From Pelargonium nanum (taxonomy: Eukaryota > Streptophyta > Magnoliopsida > Geraniales > Geraniaceae): 20,410 nt of DNA. Numbering within the stretch: position 1 is the first letter of the stretch; every line of letters begins with the position of its first letter. This document shows positions 8,901-19,344 of the stretch, one piece after another. Under the pieces are notes generated by a model. That model saw only the letters and a program-made list of their open reading frames with translations, did not search any database and had not been told where the DNA came from. The stretch is from assembly GCA_036897485.1 (NCBI GenBank), contig JAYMTF010001969.1, positions 1 to 20,410 on the forward strand, in the 5' to 3' direction. Made by a program: the position numbers and the translations under genes.

Positions 8901-9624
8901 TAATTATATTGGCTAAACACACACTTTAATTCTTAGATCATTACACTATTATCCAGTAGGATATAGGAATACACAATGTTACAAATAAATAAATCATGTT
9001 ACCTTAAATTCAGTATTATTCAGCTCCTCTATGGCTTTAGAAGCCAGTTCAACATTTCTAAATGTCACGAAACCAAAGCCTTTATTTTCACTTGAATCCT
9101 TAGCTTTCATAAGCCGAACCTGGCATCAGAAAACAATTGGTATAAGCTTTCCTTTTATATAAAATGACATAAACTGGTATTTTACAAATAGCAATTACCT
9201 CCGTTACTTCTCCAACAGTCTCACAAAAGGCCCTCAGATCATCCTCAGAAGCATCATGAGGGATGCTTCCAACGTATACTTCAGAACCATGAGGAGGAAG
9301 TGCAAGAAGTTCATCATGTTTTTCCTTCTCATCCTCATTTATAACTTTCCCCTCATCAATGCCAGATCTTTTCTGGGGATTATTATTATCTCCCTCCTCC
9401 TCCTCCTCTTCTTCTTCTTCTTCCTCCTCCTCCTCTTCCACTTCCACCTCTTCCTCTACCTCTACCTCTTCTTCTATCTCTACTTCTTCATACTCAAATT
9501 CTTCTTCCATTGGCTCCTCAGGGTCATTGTCTTCATAATCAACTTTCTCGTCTTCAGGTTCACTAGGCTTATCAGGTTCAACTGGCATGGAAGCTGCTGA
9601 TGCATTTGCCTTTGCTCTTTGCAT
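5914..9624 (-). CDS. LIF2: hnRNP R/Q-like three-RRM protein, LIF2 homologue (495 aa, 8 coding exons)
   Basis: Arabidopsis LIF2 is a nuclear RNA-binding protein that partners LHP1 (Polycomb) and tunes flowering, stress and cell-fate genes. Coding exons, minus strand: 9199-9624, 9003-9119, 8649-8789, 8392-8565, 7741-7948, 7469-7650, 6796-6881, 5914-6067. All introns are GT-AG and phases close to 495 codons plus TAG. Residues 1-113 are acidic, with 15 consecutive Glu. RRM1 is about 114-190 (VYVGSI, KGFGFVTF), RRM2 about 194-280 (LFIGNI, RGFAFIDY), RRM3 about 289-366 (VYVKNL, IGFVHF). A Gly/Ala-rich and then Gly/Arg-rich tail ends RRYRPY. The ATG at 9622-9624 is preceded in frame by a stop 12 bases upstream; Met13 is an alternative start. 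Only the exon 3 donor (GTCAGT) and exon 5 donor (GTGACG) are off-consensus. Length and order match the LIF2/SYNCRIP-like family, so the family is sure; strict orthology is not proven. Confidence 0.93.
7179..7339. mobile_element. MITE, PIF/Harbinger (Tourist-like), in LIF2-like intron
   Basis: A 161-bp element with perfect 14-bp terminal inverted repeats (GGTAGCGTTTGGAT and its complement) is flanked by TTA on both sides (7176-7178, 7340-7342). A TTA duplication and GG...GTTTGG ends are the signature of PIF/Harbinger MITEs. It has no coding capacity. It sits in the intron between coding exons 6 and 7 and leaves the splice sites untouched. Confidence 0.87.
9394..9438 (-). repeat. Coding GAG/GAA microsatellite (15 Glu)
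   Basis: Fifteen consecutive Glu codons lie in exon 1 of the LIF2-like gene, arranged as blocks of GAG, then GAA, then GAG. Further acidic VEVEEE/EEVEIEEE repeats continue up to about 9510. Family members share an acidic N-terminus, but the exact tract length is likely to vary by slippage. Confidence 0.9.
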
Positions 9625-9633
9625 CTTATGAAT

Positions 9634-11185
9634 CTAATAGAATAAGCTGGCAAGGCAACTGTGAAGAAGGCACAGAGGCCAGAAGAATTCATGGGAAGAA
9701 GTATACACATATTGAAAGGAGGAAACAAAATGAAAGGCCAATAGAAGTAGCAGAGTACGAATCTCAATTGAACCCGTGTCATGAATAAGACTCAAGGGGT
9801 TGCAATGTGAAAGACTTGTACTAAAGGGGTAATGATAATATTAGTAGCAGTACTTATAGACACAGGTTATAGAGATTTCTGAATGATAATTACGGGAATA
9901 TGAAGGTGGTGCAAAAAAGCAAGAAATGAATTTCTTGTAATCAGAGCAAGATTGCTGTCCAAAAAAAATATTGGCAAGTTTAAGACTTATATTATATTCA
10001 TCCCAATGGGAACATTACTCCCACAAAAATGTAAGAACAGCAAAAGAAGTATAAAAGATATAAGAACTAGTGAACAGGTAATAGAACAAATCATGGAGAC
10101 AATCACATAATGCTCCAAGGAAATGCAAGGAGGAACAACAAAGAACAGCCCAAGATTCTATTTAGAATCATTAAGACATAAAAAGCACTTCCAAACTGAA
10201 TGTGCCAACTCTAAATCTTCCTGCAATGAATTAATACATAGTAACTGAGATTCGAAGGGCCCGTACCAGTATCTTTATCATTACCAGTAAAACATATCCG
10301 AAATTCAATAATTAAATTTTCTCTACTAAACCTGATCATTAGTACAAATAAAGTTAAAGAATATATACTTGGTAACATAAAGTAAGATTTAGAACTGCTG
10401 AGCTAATTATGTTTATGCAGTAGGATCTCCAGTTATGTACAAGGAAATCCGTAGTTTTAACAACTTAGCAACTAGTGCAGACTTTAGCTGGTTTTCACGG
10501 TAACTCATCTCTACCCTCACTCTCCATTTATTTCAAATTCCACTCACTTTCCTTTACTTTTTCATCCTCTTCATGTATGAAAAAAATACCAAAACTTTGA
10601 TCACACTATTCAAGACATTTATCAAAGAATCTAGTTATGCATACTATAAACTCACCATTCATTGAAAATGAAATGGCGTCCCCATATTAGCTCTAAAAAA
10701 ATAGTACTAGTTTACTTCACAGGCAAATCAGCAGTCTATTAGTTTCCTCAATCAAATTTCATACAAATTTTCACTCATAAAGAGAAATGCTATGATAAGT
10801 ACTGTAGAAACACACCAAACACAAATATGTCAAAACAACAGAAATGTTGTTTAATATGTTCCTGCTCCATGGTGCATAGTTTTTTAAAAAATTTATATAA
10901 CTCTCATTTTAATGTACATAACAATTGCATTTTTCTTCAAAACTGTTCATTCAAAGCGCTCTGTATCTTCCAATCTATCGGTCTCTGAAATCAAAAACTC
11001 CATCCAGATACAAAATTGAAGTAATTAAAAGTTCGAAAACCTAAAAACTCGACAAATTCAGGCTCATATGAACGGAAAGCAAACCAGAAACTCCAATTTA
11101 GAAATGGAAACACGAATACATAGCAAACAGAAGATTTGTAGTTACAGAAACGGCAGCGAAGAAGGTTTAGAGAGAGAGAAAGTAC
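9634..11185 (-). other. Probable leader (5' UTR) intron of the LIF2-like gene
   Basis: The sequence upstream of the start codon is AT-rich and non-coding. Minus-strand acceptor candidates lie just before the ATG (CTATTAG ending at 9634, or TTGCCAG ending at 9647). A good donor, CTTCG|GTACTT, lies at 11186/11185. I infer a leader intron of about 1.55 kb. No gene is seen inside. Confidence 0.5.
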
Positions 11186-11348
11186 CGAAGGAGCGACTCT
11201 CCGAATCTGAGAATTGAAATTTGGCGGTGGAGCGAAACTATAGAGACGCTCCGAATCTGGAAGTTGAAACTTTTTGTCCCCGTGAAGTTGGGTAAAGAAT
11301 TATCGGTTTTTGGCCTTATTGTGAATATATCGCAACGGCCAAACCCTA
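11186..11348 (-). promoter_or_regulatory. Predicted 5' UTR exon and core promoter of the LIF2-like gene, with telo-box
   Basis: On the minus strand this stretch is a CT-rich leader containing two GATTCGGAG repeats (near 11201 and 11252) and ending in a splice donor at 11186/11185. A telo-box AAACCCTA (plus 11341-11348) sits at its upstream edge. Telo-boxes are common near the start of plant genes for translation and RNA metabolism and can recruit Polycomb-linked factors. The transcription start itself is not visible. Confidence 0.5.
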
Positions 11349-11349
11349 G

Positions 11350-12711
11350 TTCTTTAATTTTAAAATCAAATAGAAAAAATAAATGTTCACTCCTGACAAT
11401 TTTGGTCATCGACTCATGAAATTTAAGCTGAGTTCGTGTTTACTAATTCAATTATTTTAATAATTGAATAGTGTTTGCGTAAAATTTGTCTGTATATTTA
11501 AGCAAGTCGTGTAACTCATTTAAGAATAAAAACGCAATTTTTAAACATGTCAGATAAAAAAAATGTATGATATAAATTATACATTTTTTGAATTTTGTCG
11601 ATTGTGTCGAAGCGCTCATGACGATTGTGATTGTGTTGTGTTCTTCAACCCATTTAATAATTGAATTTTTACTGGGATGTTTAACATAATAAACTTTCAA
11701 ACGCAATTGTCACCACTAGTTTTAATTGGACTGTTCGGATTAGGATTGTGATAATTTTGTACTCAAATCAAGTGGGTCGAACCGTTAAATTTGTAACACG
11801 TATACATGATATTGTGATATAAATGGGCCAAGGGAACCCGCCCGATTATTAAACACGTTGAATTACACAGCATGAATACAAAATATTTATAAGCAGATTA
11901 ACACGACACAGTACGATCAATATGTATAACTAATTGTGTTCAAAATTACACAAACCAACCCAATTAAACTCCTGTCTTGTCATGGGTCATAGCCAAATGG
12001 TCAGCCCCAACAAAAACTATGGAAGATTGGAATTTGGAATATGCTTTGTGATTCTAAAGAACAAAAACATTTAAAGGGGAAAAAAACTAAAAATTGTCCA
12101 TCCACTTACAATTACAAACCAAACAAGTTATAGCTTGTTTGTTAACTCGACTTCACCTCCGGTAAGTCACGGTAAGTGTCGGTATGGCAAATACATTGAT
12201 CTCCACAAAAATTCAGTAACACCAACAATTATAAAAATTGAATCACCACCCCAGCTAAACTTACAAACTGCAGATAATTACCATGTACTTATCGTTACGT
12301 AGGGAGCTGTCACGAAAAAAAGAGTATAACAAGTTATCGGCAAAAGAGGCCAAGATTAACTTATTTATCTGCAATTCACACTTAATCTAGTTGTATAATC
12401 CCAGAAATGGGAAAGATTTATAAGGCGTAACGAACAAAATGTAACTCTTCTTTGCACACTTCGATAATTTGATTCACCTGTATTGATGTCCAAACCCGAA
12501 AATGTAATTTGCATAAAGGAGAGGAGTGTACCTCAGACAGTATAGTATGTCCAGTATAGTTTGCACGAGCAGAACTTCGAATCAACCTTCTGATTCCTAT
12601 GCGCGTATCAAGAGCTTCAAAACTGCGAGTAGCCGATCACAAGCAATGCCATATTCCTTGTTCGGCTTGAGAATTGTGAATTGTCTGTCTTTGTAGTTAG
12701 TGGTTAGTGTT
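11350..12711. other. Intergenic between LIF2-like promoter and SEC23 3' end
   Basis: This tail-to-head spacer on the minus strand includes the SEC23 3' UTR at its right side. No clear AATAAA on the minus strand marks its end. It also includes the degenerate repeat at 11735-11960. No coding region is supported. Confidence 0.5.
11735..11960. repeat. Degenerate dispersed repeat rich in ACACG words
   Basis: Phrases such as AACCCGCCCGATTATTAAACACG and TTAACACGACACAGTACGA recall a plant non-autonomous DNA element built from many CGTGT/ACACG words. A better preserved relative lies at 13304-13475. Termini are not identifiable. Confidence 0.35.
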
Positions 12712-15700
12712 CTATTTGATGTATCGCAACACGCTCTGCGTTATTTCTTCAAGGAAGGAAACGAAACCCATGACACTCGGGAGGCCAAGTCCGTCAACAT
12801 CTTGTTCTTCGATAAGATAGTTTTCAAAAGCTGTTGCATCGTCATGACCTCCCCGAATGAATATGAGTTTCGAAGTGATGCTTCTTTCTTGCTTCAATCT
12901 GTTAATGGTAGACCGCAATAGACCTGCAGGACAAATAAATTGTCTTTCAGCGAGGCAACGTTTCTGTTTTTAGAAACTGCTAAGAAGCAATTGATAAACA
13001 ACTTACAATCGTGAGGTGGAGGAAAAGGAAGTGAAGGGTCAGCTGTTGAAGAGTAAAACACTATTAGAGTTGTGAATGCATCGAGGAAAAATATCGGACT
13101 GCCACTGGTTATTAGAGCAGCACGGCTCAGCGAGTGCCGTGGATATGCTAGTCTATCTGGGCTAGAGTAGGACGTCAGAACTGGATACACAGCACGATGA
13201 AGGGAGCTTGGTTCCAGTGCACTGTGTGACATTTTAAAACATCCATTAGGGAAGAGATGCAAAAGTAGAGCAGTGGACATTATAAGAAGTTAAAAGTTAG
13301 AGTCAGCGACTTGGGACAAGACACATGATCCAACACGAACACTACACGATTTTAGCATGTTTGGGCTCAACCCAACAAACTTAATAATCGTGTTGCGTTC
13401 GTTTTGGACTTGTGAAACACGCACGACATAATTACACATGTAAGGGGGAACTCTCAACACGAATTGCCAACCCTGTTAAAAATACAACTAAAATAGAGAG
13501 AAAGAATTGAGTCTGTGATGTCAAAGAACCCAGTACCTGAAAAGGCATTGTAGATAGATCCGATAATCTGGATGGACACCTTCCTCATGATAGCGAAGAA
13601 GAGGATTCCGAAGCAAAGCAAACACTAGGCGAGGTAATGCTTGTAATTGTGGGCATTTTGAGAATTCCACATCAAGCTGGGCAGTTAATGAACTTCCATT
13701 CTTGTACTGGACAATCTTATAAGCATCATTGTATTGAGCTGTGAGAATAACTAGCCAATCATGAAGCAATGCTCGGGCCTCCCGAACTCCTTGATCCAAA
13801 GAGGCCAATATAACCTGAAGAGTGAATCGTGCATATCAGCATATGAGCAACAATTCGTTAAAATTCAACTTGCCTGATTAGTGATATAACAAAATAAATT
13901 TGCACAGGAGAGGTGCACAAGAAGTGCATGCCCAAAAATACCTTATGGACAAGTATGGATAGAACTACTTCAGGGTCCACATTGTCATAAAGAACATTAA
14001 TGCGATCTGCAGCTCCATATTGCATGGTTCGAATCCTTAGTCGTCGTTTAAGTAAGTATTCAGATCTGCATAAACATACATCACATCAAGCTAACCCGAA
14101 AATCACAAGACTATTTCAATGGTCAAGAAAATTAATGGGTATCTTTAAATGCTTTTTGAGAAAAAATAAGAAGTTAGTGGTGGACAATACCCCTATGTGC
14201 ATTTATTGTAACAAACTCAAGGAATACTGACTAGCTTATCATGGAGATATTATTGGTAATTCATGCATAACTAACTTCATAAAAATGAAAGATAACACTC
14301 ATTTTTAGGAAAAAAAATTCAAGAGAAACAAGACACTGATTTTGGAGCGGAGGGAGCATAAATTTTTAGTGCCATGGAGTGAAAACCTATCAAAGAAAGC
14401 ACCATAAAAGAATGAAATAAAATAGAAATATGTTATCTAATATGAGCAATCGAGAATCTGAGATGGCTTATAGAGAACTTAAAAACGTAAAAGGAGCTCC
14501 AGAACTCACAGTCTTACTTCACACTACAATTTTCAGAAGGAAAACTGCAGTACCCGAGCTCTGAAATATAGGTAGCATATCTCATGGGAAGGAAATAATA
14601 TCAAATCAGGCTTTCAACTATTACTGACCAAATGCAACCATAAATATTTTCATTGTAGATTCAATGCAAGGCAAACTGCAGTTTGATAGATTAATCGTAC
14701 CTACTTGAAGAAACAGATGCAGAACTTGAAAGCTCCTCAGGAGGCACAACAACAGTATACTGGAATGCAATCTGTATCATAGGAGGTTCTGAAGCATGTC
14801 TACAATAAGCATTATAAGATCACTTTCAACATTGCAATTGTTTATATAGATAGGTAAAAATATAACTGCATTTAATCGCACCGCATACCAAACAAGCAGC
14901 ACATGGTATCAAAGGCTGAATAATATTAATTTAGAAAACCGATTCTAGATGGAGAGGGAGAAAACGTCAAAGCGGTTTATGAATACCTTAATTGACACAG
15001 ACAAGAAAAATAGTTGGATAGATTGAGAAAGGATCAGAATAAGAAAAATAGATTTCAGTGTTTCACCCTATCTATCTAATTTGGTATTAACCCATTGGCA
15101 AAAAAATACACAATGATTAAGGCAAGAAGGAAAGGGCTGAGAGCTGATCCTTGATGCAATCTTACTGTAATTGAAAAATCTCTATTGAAATCAAAATTAT
15201 CTTTAACCTTTCTGCTAAAACATCTTGTATTAAAAATGCTTGGCTAAGATAAACTTTTACCTGGAAAATCCAACATTGTTGGAGAAATCAAAGTCATAAA
15301 CATACGTGGCATATGAATCACAACAAATGATATGCTGAACATTTTCATACTGTGGATCTGCAAAGAAATGACCATACTGCAAAAAGAAAGAGCAAGTATA
15401 AGGGTAAGCTGTAAAGCTACAATGACAAGTACATGTACAAGCACAATTCAATTACTTACGCTATGACCAGGTTTGAACTCTGAGGAAGTCCTCAAACGCA
15501 GTATACAGTTAAAAGCATATGGTCGACTTAGCATCCGGTACCTGCAAAAACACAGCTGAAAAGTATGAAAATATTATAATAAAGAAAATCCAGATGCAAA
15601 AGTATCAAGTATGAACTATCACATTTTTATTTCATTATTTGCATGCAGGAAAACAACGAAAACTGGTATCTTTATCATTTAAAAGTCATTTCAATATGTT

Positions 15701-18700
15701 TATCAGTATACATGGACTAAAGGATAAATAAATCTCAGCTACCAGCTACTAAGATATTGCCATGATCTAAAGGATATAATCCCTTCTTTGCCAGTTTGAC
15801 TGTATAATGCTACTTTAAAGATCAAAAGATCCCAGACTTAAATAATAATTATGACAGGGTATCTTGAGCTTTGCTCCTGCGAACAAACAGTCCAGCTATC
15901 CCACACACCCCAGGTAATTACTGGACCAGCCAAGCACAGGGATGGCACCAAGGGGTGTTTGCTTAAATCGGGTCTAGAACTTGAGCCTATGCTTATTAAG
16001 GCGCGTAGCCATGAAAACTCCAGAACTTGAGCATATGCTTGCCGCTTGAACAAGCCCTTTGAGAATCATTATTACTCCAGAATTATAGTTATTTCATGAT
16101 ATACTCACATGTCCTGGGGAAGAGTAGAATCGTCAGTGTTTGAATACAAGAACAATGAGCCTCCACTTTCAATGCTTAAAAACTTCAGAGATGCCAAGTC
16201 AGTATACTCATTTGTAACCGCAAATACATCCACACATACACCTGCTTGCACAGCAACAGCAGCCTATAAAATAAACGTTAAATTTTATCCTTCCTGAAAC
16301 ATAGAGCCAAGAGTGCAACAAGAAGAAGACAAACAAAATTACCAGATCTTTGTAGAATGGAGTTTGCTCAGGAAGTAAAGCACGGTCAGCATCCTCTCTT
16401 TTACTGGCATATTGCTCACCATATCGTCTAGTATCTAGTTGTCCCGCTCCATAATCAGGAGGACCAGATAAGAAGGCAAAGACTCTAGCTGCACTCATTT
16501 TAAATGCAAATTATAGCATATGTCCCTTGAAAGAACATAATGGAACAAAGGAAAACATATGATTAAAGCTCACACTTCCTCAGGAAAATTAGAGTTATAT
16601 GAAACTTAAACACTACGATACCTAGTGCATATGTGCTTCCATATTCTGATTCGAGATAACTGAAAAGGGTTTCCATTGCTGTCCCAAAACCTCGGCCACC
16701 CATCAAAACACCACTATCTAGTCCTTGTCCTGCACCTGAGGTTCTCTCCCATGAAGTTGATGGTCTTAGTGTTTCAAGTGCAGATGCGATACGATCTTTA
16801 CAAGTTTCCACCTGTCAATAGCAGTTCAATAAGGATTGCACAAAAAAATACTACCTCCATTTCAAAATAAGTGTTTAAAAGCCAAAAATCGTTTCAAAAC
16901 AAGTGTCATTTTACGATTTCAACAAAAAAAATGCAAATAACTTTTACAGTAATACCCTTTCATCATTCCCATATATAGCATTTATTATTACGAGTAATTA
17001 ATGAGTACAAACACAATTATATAAGGTTAATTAGGTCTTTTACATTACTCCTTAATTTGTGCGAAGAACTGACTTATTTTGAAACGGAGGTAGTATGTGA
17101 ATTACTCACATTTTGTACATGACTTTGGTAATAATAAGTAATTTCCCACCCCAGCTAAAAATTAAAAGTCGATATAACACAGCATTACCGGCGCCAAAAA
17201 TTGTGACAAAGGCATGATGTCTTCGAGCTCAATTGGAAAGGTGCCTTCTGCATCAGGGGGAATGAAAACATTCTTTACGATAGGTATGGGCCCCTGTACA
17301 TCATACAGCCCTAATTTGTGGCTGAAAGTAGCTAGACCAAACAATGAACCAGGCCCGAGAGCTGCAAAAAAAAAAAAAAAAGAATTTCAAACTGAAGGAC
17401 GGAACTCGGGCCGGAATTGAGATAGGAAATCATTATGATCTAACAATTACCAACCTTCTAAAGCCGCTAAGAGTGCACTTTTTATAAGTTCCAAAAATTC
17501 GTCAGAGGCTGCATAAATCCAACAGAATGTAATTACTAGAGTTCCATCTTGATAGAAAGGAGTAAAAGAGCACATGGAAACAAGTTAAATCTCCAAATAT
17601 TAATGTAAATGTAAACACGGTAGATAGAGGAAAAGCTTGGTATAGATATAAAATAATAACAGAAACAAGAACAAATAAACTGGCCACAACATGACTTACA
17701 AATCTTTTTGTTCAAATTTAGTCAACCAAGCAGTGACGTTATCAATATAGACCACTACTAAACCCAACCACTACTCAACGATGAAAGATAGTAAAATATC
17801 TTATCATTGTTGTTGTCCAGTGTAGAATTCAGTAAAAACCATAACACATAAACATATTTCATCATGCAAAATGTGATTAACTTTCAAAAATTCAAGTAAG
17901 TATCATTTTAATTGCAGATCACTTCAATTAAATCAAGAAACTAAATGAATAAGTTATGGGCACAGAAAATTAACCAAAACAACCAAAGTATACAATTATT
18001 GAGATCATACAAGACAAATCAATAGCTGCCACATACACCGCCCGAGCTTTAATTGACTCTCCTTCCCCTTCTTCATCTGAAACAAAGAAGAAAAAAACAT
18101 ATTCATAACCTCATCACAACAATTCTGCCCAATGAAGCAACTAACAATACAATAACACATTAGCTGAGCTGATGGAAGAAATATAAACAAACAAACTAAA
18201 ATATTCAAATATTCCTTTCATTTTCATAACTCAATTATTAAGAATTTAATAGAAATGGTCAATTCTATAGAACTGCTTAGGGTCATTCAAGAAAATTTGC
18301 AAAACATAAATCTATGCAATTATTCATGTACATTTCATTAGTTTAAACAAAATCAACACACAAGGAAAATAAAAACTAAATCATCACTCTAAATCGAAAT
18401 TTATTTTAAACAGGAGTCATTTCCAATTTCAAGTCTAATTTCAACCAAGCATGAAAAAAAATAAACTAAATCAAAATTGATGTACATTTCATTGCTTCAA
18501 ACAGAAATCAGTTCCAATTTCAAGTATAGTTTCAACCACACATGGGAAAAAAACCCTAAACCAATACTCTGAATCGAAATTCATGTACATTTCATAAGTT
18601 TAAACAGAAATCATTTCCAATTTCCAAGTATAATTTCAACAAAACGTGGAAAAAAAAAACTAATCAATCCATCAATTGAAATTGAGGCAGGCATAACAAG

Positions 18701-19073
18701 CAAATGTTCGAAAGCAAGCAGACAAAAATCTCCAAGCCAACTTACCGGGCAGCTCGAGATCAACGAACGATGACGTCGTCTCCGGGCAGGACTGTGGATG
18801 CGAGTATCGAGCGATAGCCTGGGAGGAGAGTCCGTTGAGGGTCCCACACAGAGAGCAATTCCAAGCCCACCGATCGAGCTCGCATTTTGCATTGAAATAC
18901 GCCCAGCAATTCTCGCACCTCGGAAGCAAGTGACCGTCGCATCCGTACGCCGGCGGCGCGCCATTCTCGTCCACCAACGCGAACGGCGTCACCGTCACGC
19001 CCCATGGGAGGCCCGAGGCTTCTTGCGTATCAGGATCTAGTGGAAATTTTGTTACAGTGGCTCGAATGGCCAT
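12712..19073 (-). CDS. SEC23: SEC23-family COPII coat protein (745 aa, 14 coding exons)
   Basis: SEC23 forms the inner COPII coat with SEC24 and stimulates SAR1 GTPase at ER exit sites. Exons, minus strand: 18746-19073, 18011-18076, 17455-17508, 17189-17361, 16622-16811, 16343-16488, 16109-16263, 15460-15541, 15261-15376, 14701-14799, 13942-14065, 13537-13814, 13007-13221, 12712-12923. Every intron is GT-AG and all phases close to 745 codons plus TAG. The zinc finger is Cys53/56 and Cys73/76 (CENC...CSLC). The trunk is about 120-371, starting AAIDLSSSDEF; the beta-sandwich about 375-470; the helical region about 480-620 (ALLHDWLVILTAQYNDA); the gelsolin-like end about 625-745 (FFLDAFTTLIVFY). 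It resembles the divergent plant SEC23 branch (AT2G27460/AT4G01810 type) rather than the canonical isoforms. The start at 19071-19073 sits in CCCCATGGCC and begins the conserved N-terminus. I did not locate the GAP arginine finger with certainty. Confidence 0.93.
13304..13475 (-). mobile_element. hAT-like non-autonomous element fragment in SEC23 intron 12
   Basis: On the minus strand it begins CAGGGTTGGCAATTCGTGT, a typical hAT-type end. It continues with repeated CGTGT/AACACGA words and TTGGGTTGAGCCCAA. The opposite end (CAGCGACTTGGGAC) does not mirror the first, and the flanking 8-mers match at only four positions, so one end is eroded. It lies in the intron between coding exons 12 and 13. 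Confidence 0.45.
14080..14362. mobile_element. Possible decayed Stowaway-like MITE, one end visible
   Basis: The right end reads ACACTGATTTTGGAGCGGAGGGAGCATA, close to the Stowaway end TTTTGGNACGGAGGGAGTA. No matching left end is found in the 300 bases upstream, so the left coordinate is a guess. It lies within the SEC23 intron between exons 10 and 11. Confidence 0.35.
15840..16070 (-). mobile_element. SINE-like insertion in SEC23 intron 7
   Basis: This GC-richer stretch inside an AT-rich intron reads, on the minus strand, as a head with TTGTTCAAGCGGCAAGC (A-box-like) and GCTCAAGTTCTAGACCC (weak B box). The body then ends near AAAGCTCAAGATACCCTGTC and an AT-rich tail. AGAACTTGAGC(C/A)TATGCTT occurs twice (15976 and 16022), so the head seems partly duplicated. 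No target duplication was found. Confidence 0.42.
16851..17093. mobile_element. Stowaway MITE (Tc1/mariner type) in SEC23 intron 4
   Basis: The 243-bp element has 22-bp terminal inverted repeats beginning CTACCTCC(A/G)TTTCAAAATA, with one mismatch. It is flanked by the TA dinucleotide target duplication (16849-16850, 17094-17095). These ends match the Stowaway consensus. It lies about 40 bases from the acceptor of coding exon 5 without touching it. Confidence 0.93.
18386..18665. repeat. Imperfect tandem repeat, three units of about 87-103 bp, in SEC23 intron 1
   Basis: Each unit carries TTCCAATTTC(C)AAGT (18421, 18512, 18615), followed by a TTTCAACnAn segment and an A-run. TGTACATTTCAT recurs at 18327, 18481 and 18584, and CTCTRAATCGAAATT at about 18388 and 18568. 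Units are roughly 18386-18472, 18473-18562 and 18563-18665, with a partial older copy before 18345. Confidence 0.75.
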
Positions 19074-19239
19074 GGGGTTTGAGGTGTTGTTGGTTTGGTT
19101 TGTTTTGTTTTCTTGATGGATTTTTCCCGGGAAACAAACAACCGGCGTGGGAAAGGCGGTGAGGGGTGCAGGTTATGTGAAGCGAACTTATACGGCGCAT
19201 GTTAGCACTGTCTCTCCTTGGCGATCAAGTTAAGGAAGA

Positions 19240-19338
19240 CCAATTGTTGTGCGACACGTCAAATAAGGCGTTAGATGACGTGGACATTTGGTTGGTTGGG
19301 CCAGGATACTAAAATAAGCCCATCTCTGTGAAGGCCCA
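19240..19338 (-). promoter_or_regulatory. SEC23 promoter: ER-stress element cluster and site II motifs
   Basis: About 165-270 bases upstream of the SEC23 start codon lies CCAAT (19240-19244), exactly ten bases, then CACG (19255-19258). This is the plant pERSE-I arrangement known to bind NF-Y plus bZIP28. The CACG is part of a TGACGTGT core read on the minus strand (19254-19261). A second core, TGACGTGG (19276-19283), follows on the plus strand and fits the UPRE read by bZIP28/bZIP60. TGGGCC (19297-19302) and GGCCCA (19333-19338) are site II-type motifs found near many plant housekeeping genes. The motifs are seen; their use by the unfolded protein response is inference. Confidence 0.6.
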
Positions 19339-19344
19339 TGAGAC

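Noticed and set aside
9256-9600. Plus-strand frame with runs of Leu and Phe
   Set aside because: It is the antisense of the poly-Glu region of the LIF2-like exon 1. The membrane-like look is only the complement of GAG/GAA codons.
12700-12921. Plus-strand frame across the end of SEC23
   Set aside because: It is the antisense of the last SEC23 coding exon, which carries the conserved C-terminal motif FIRGGHDDA.
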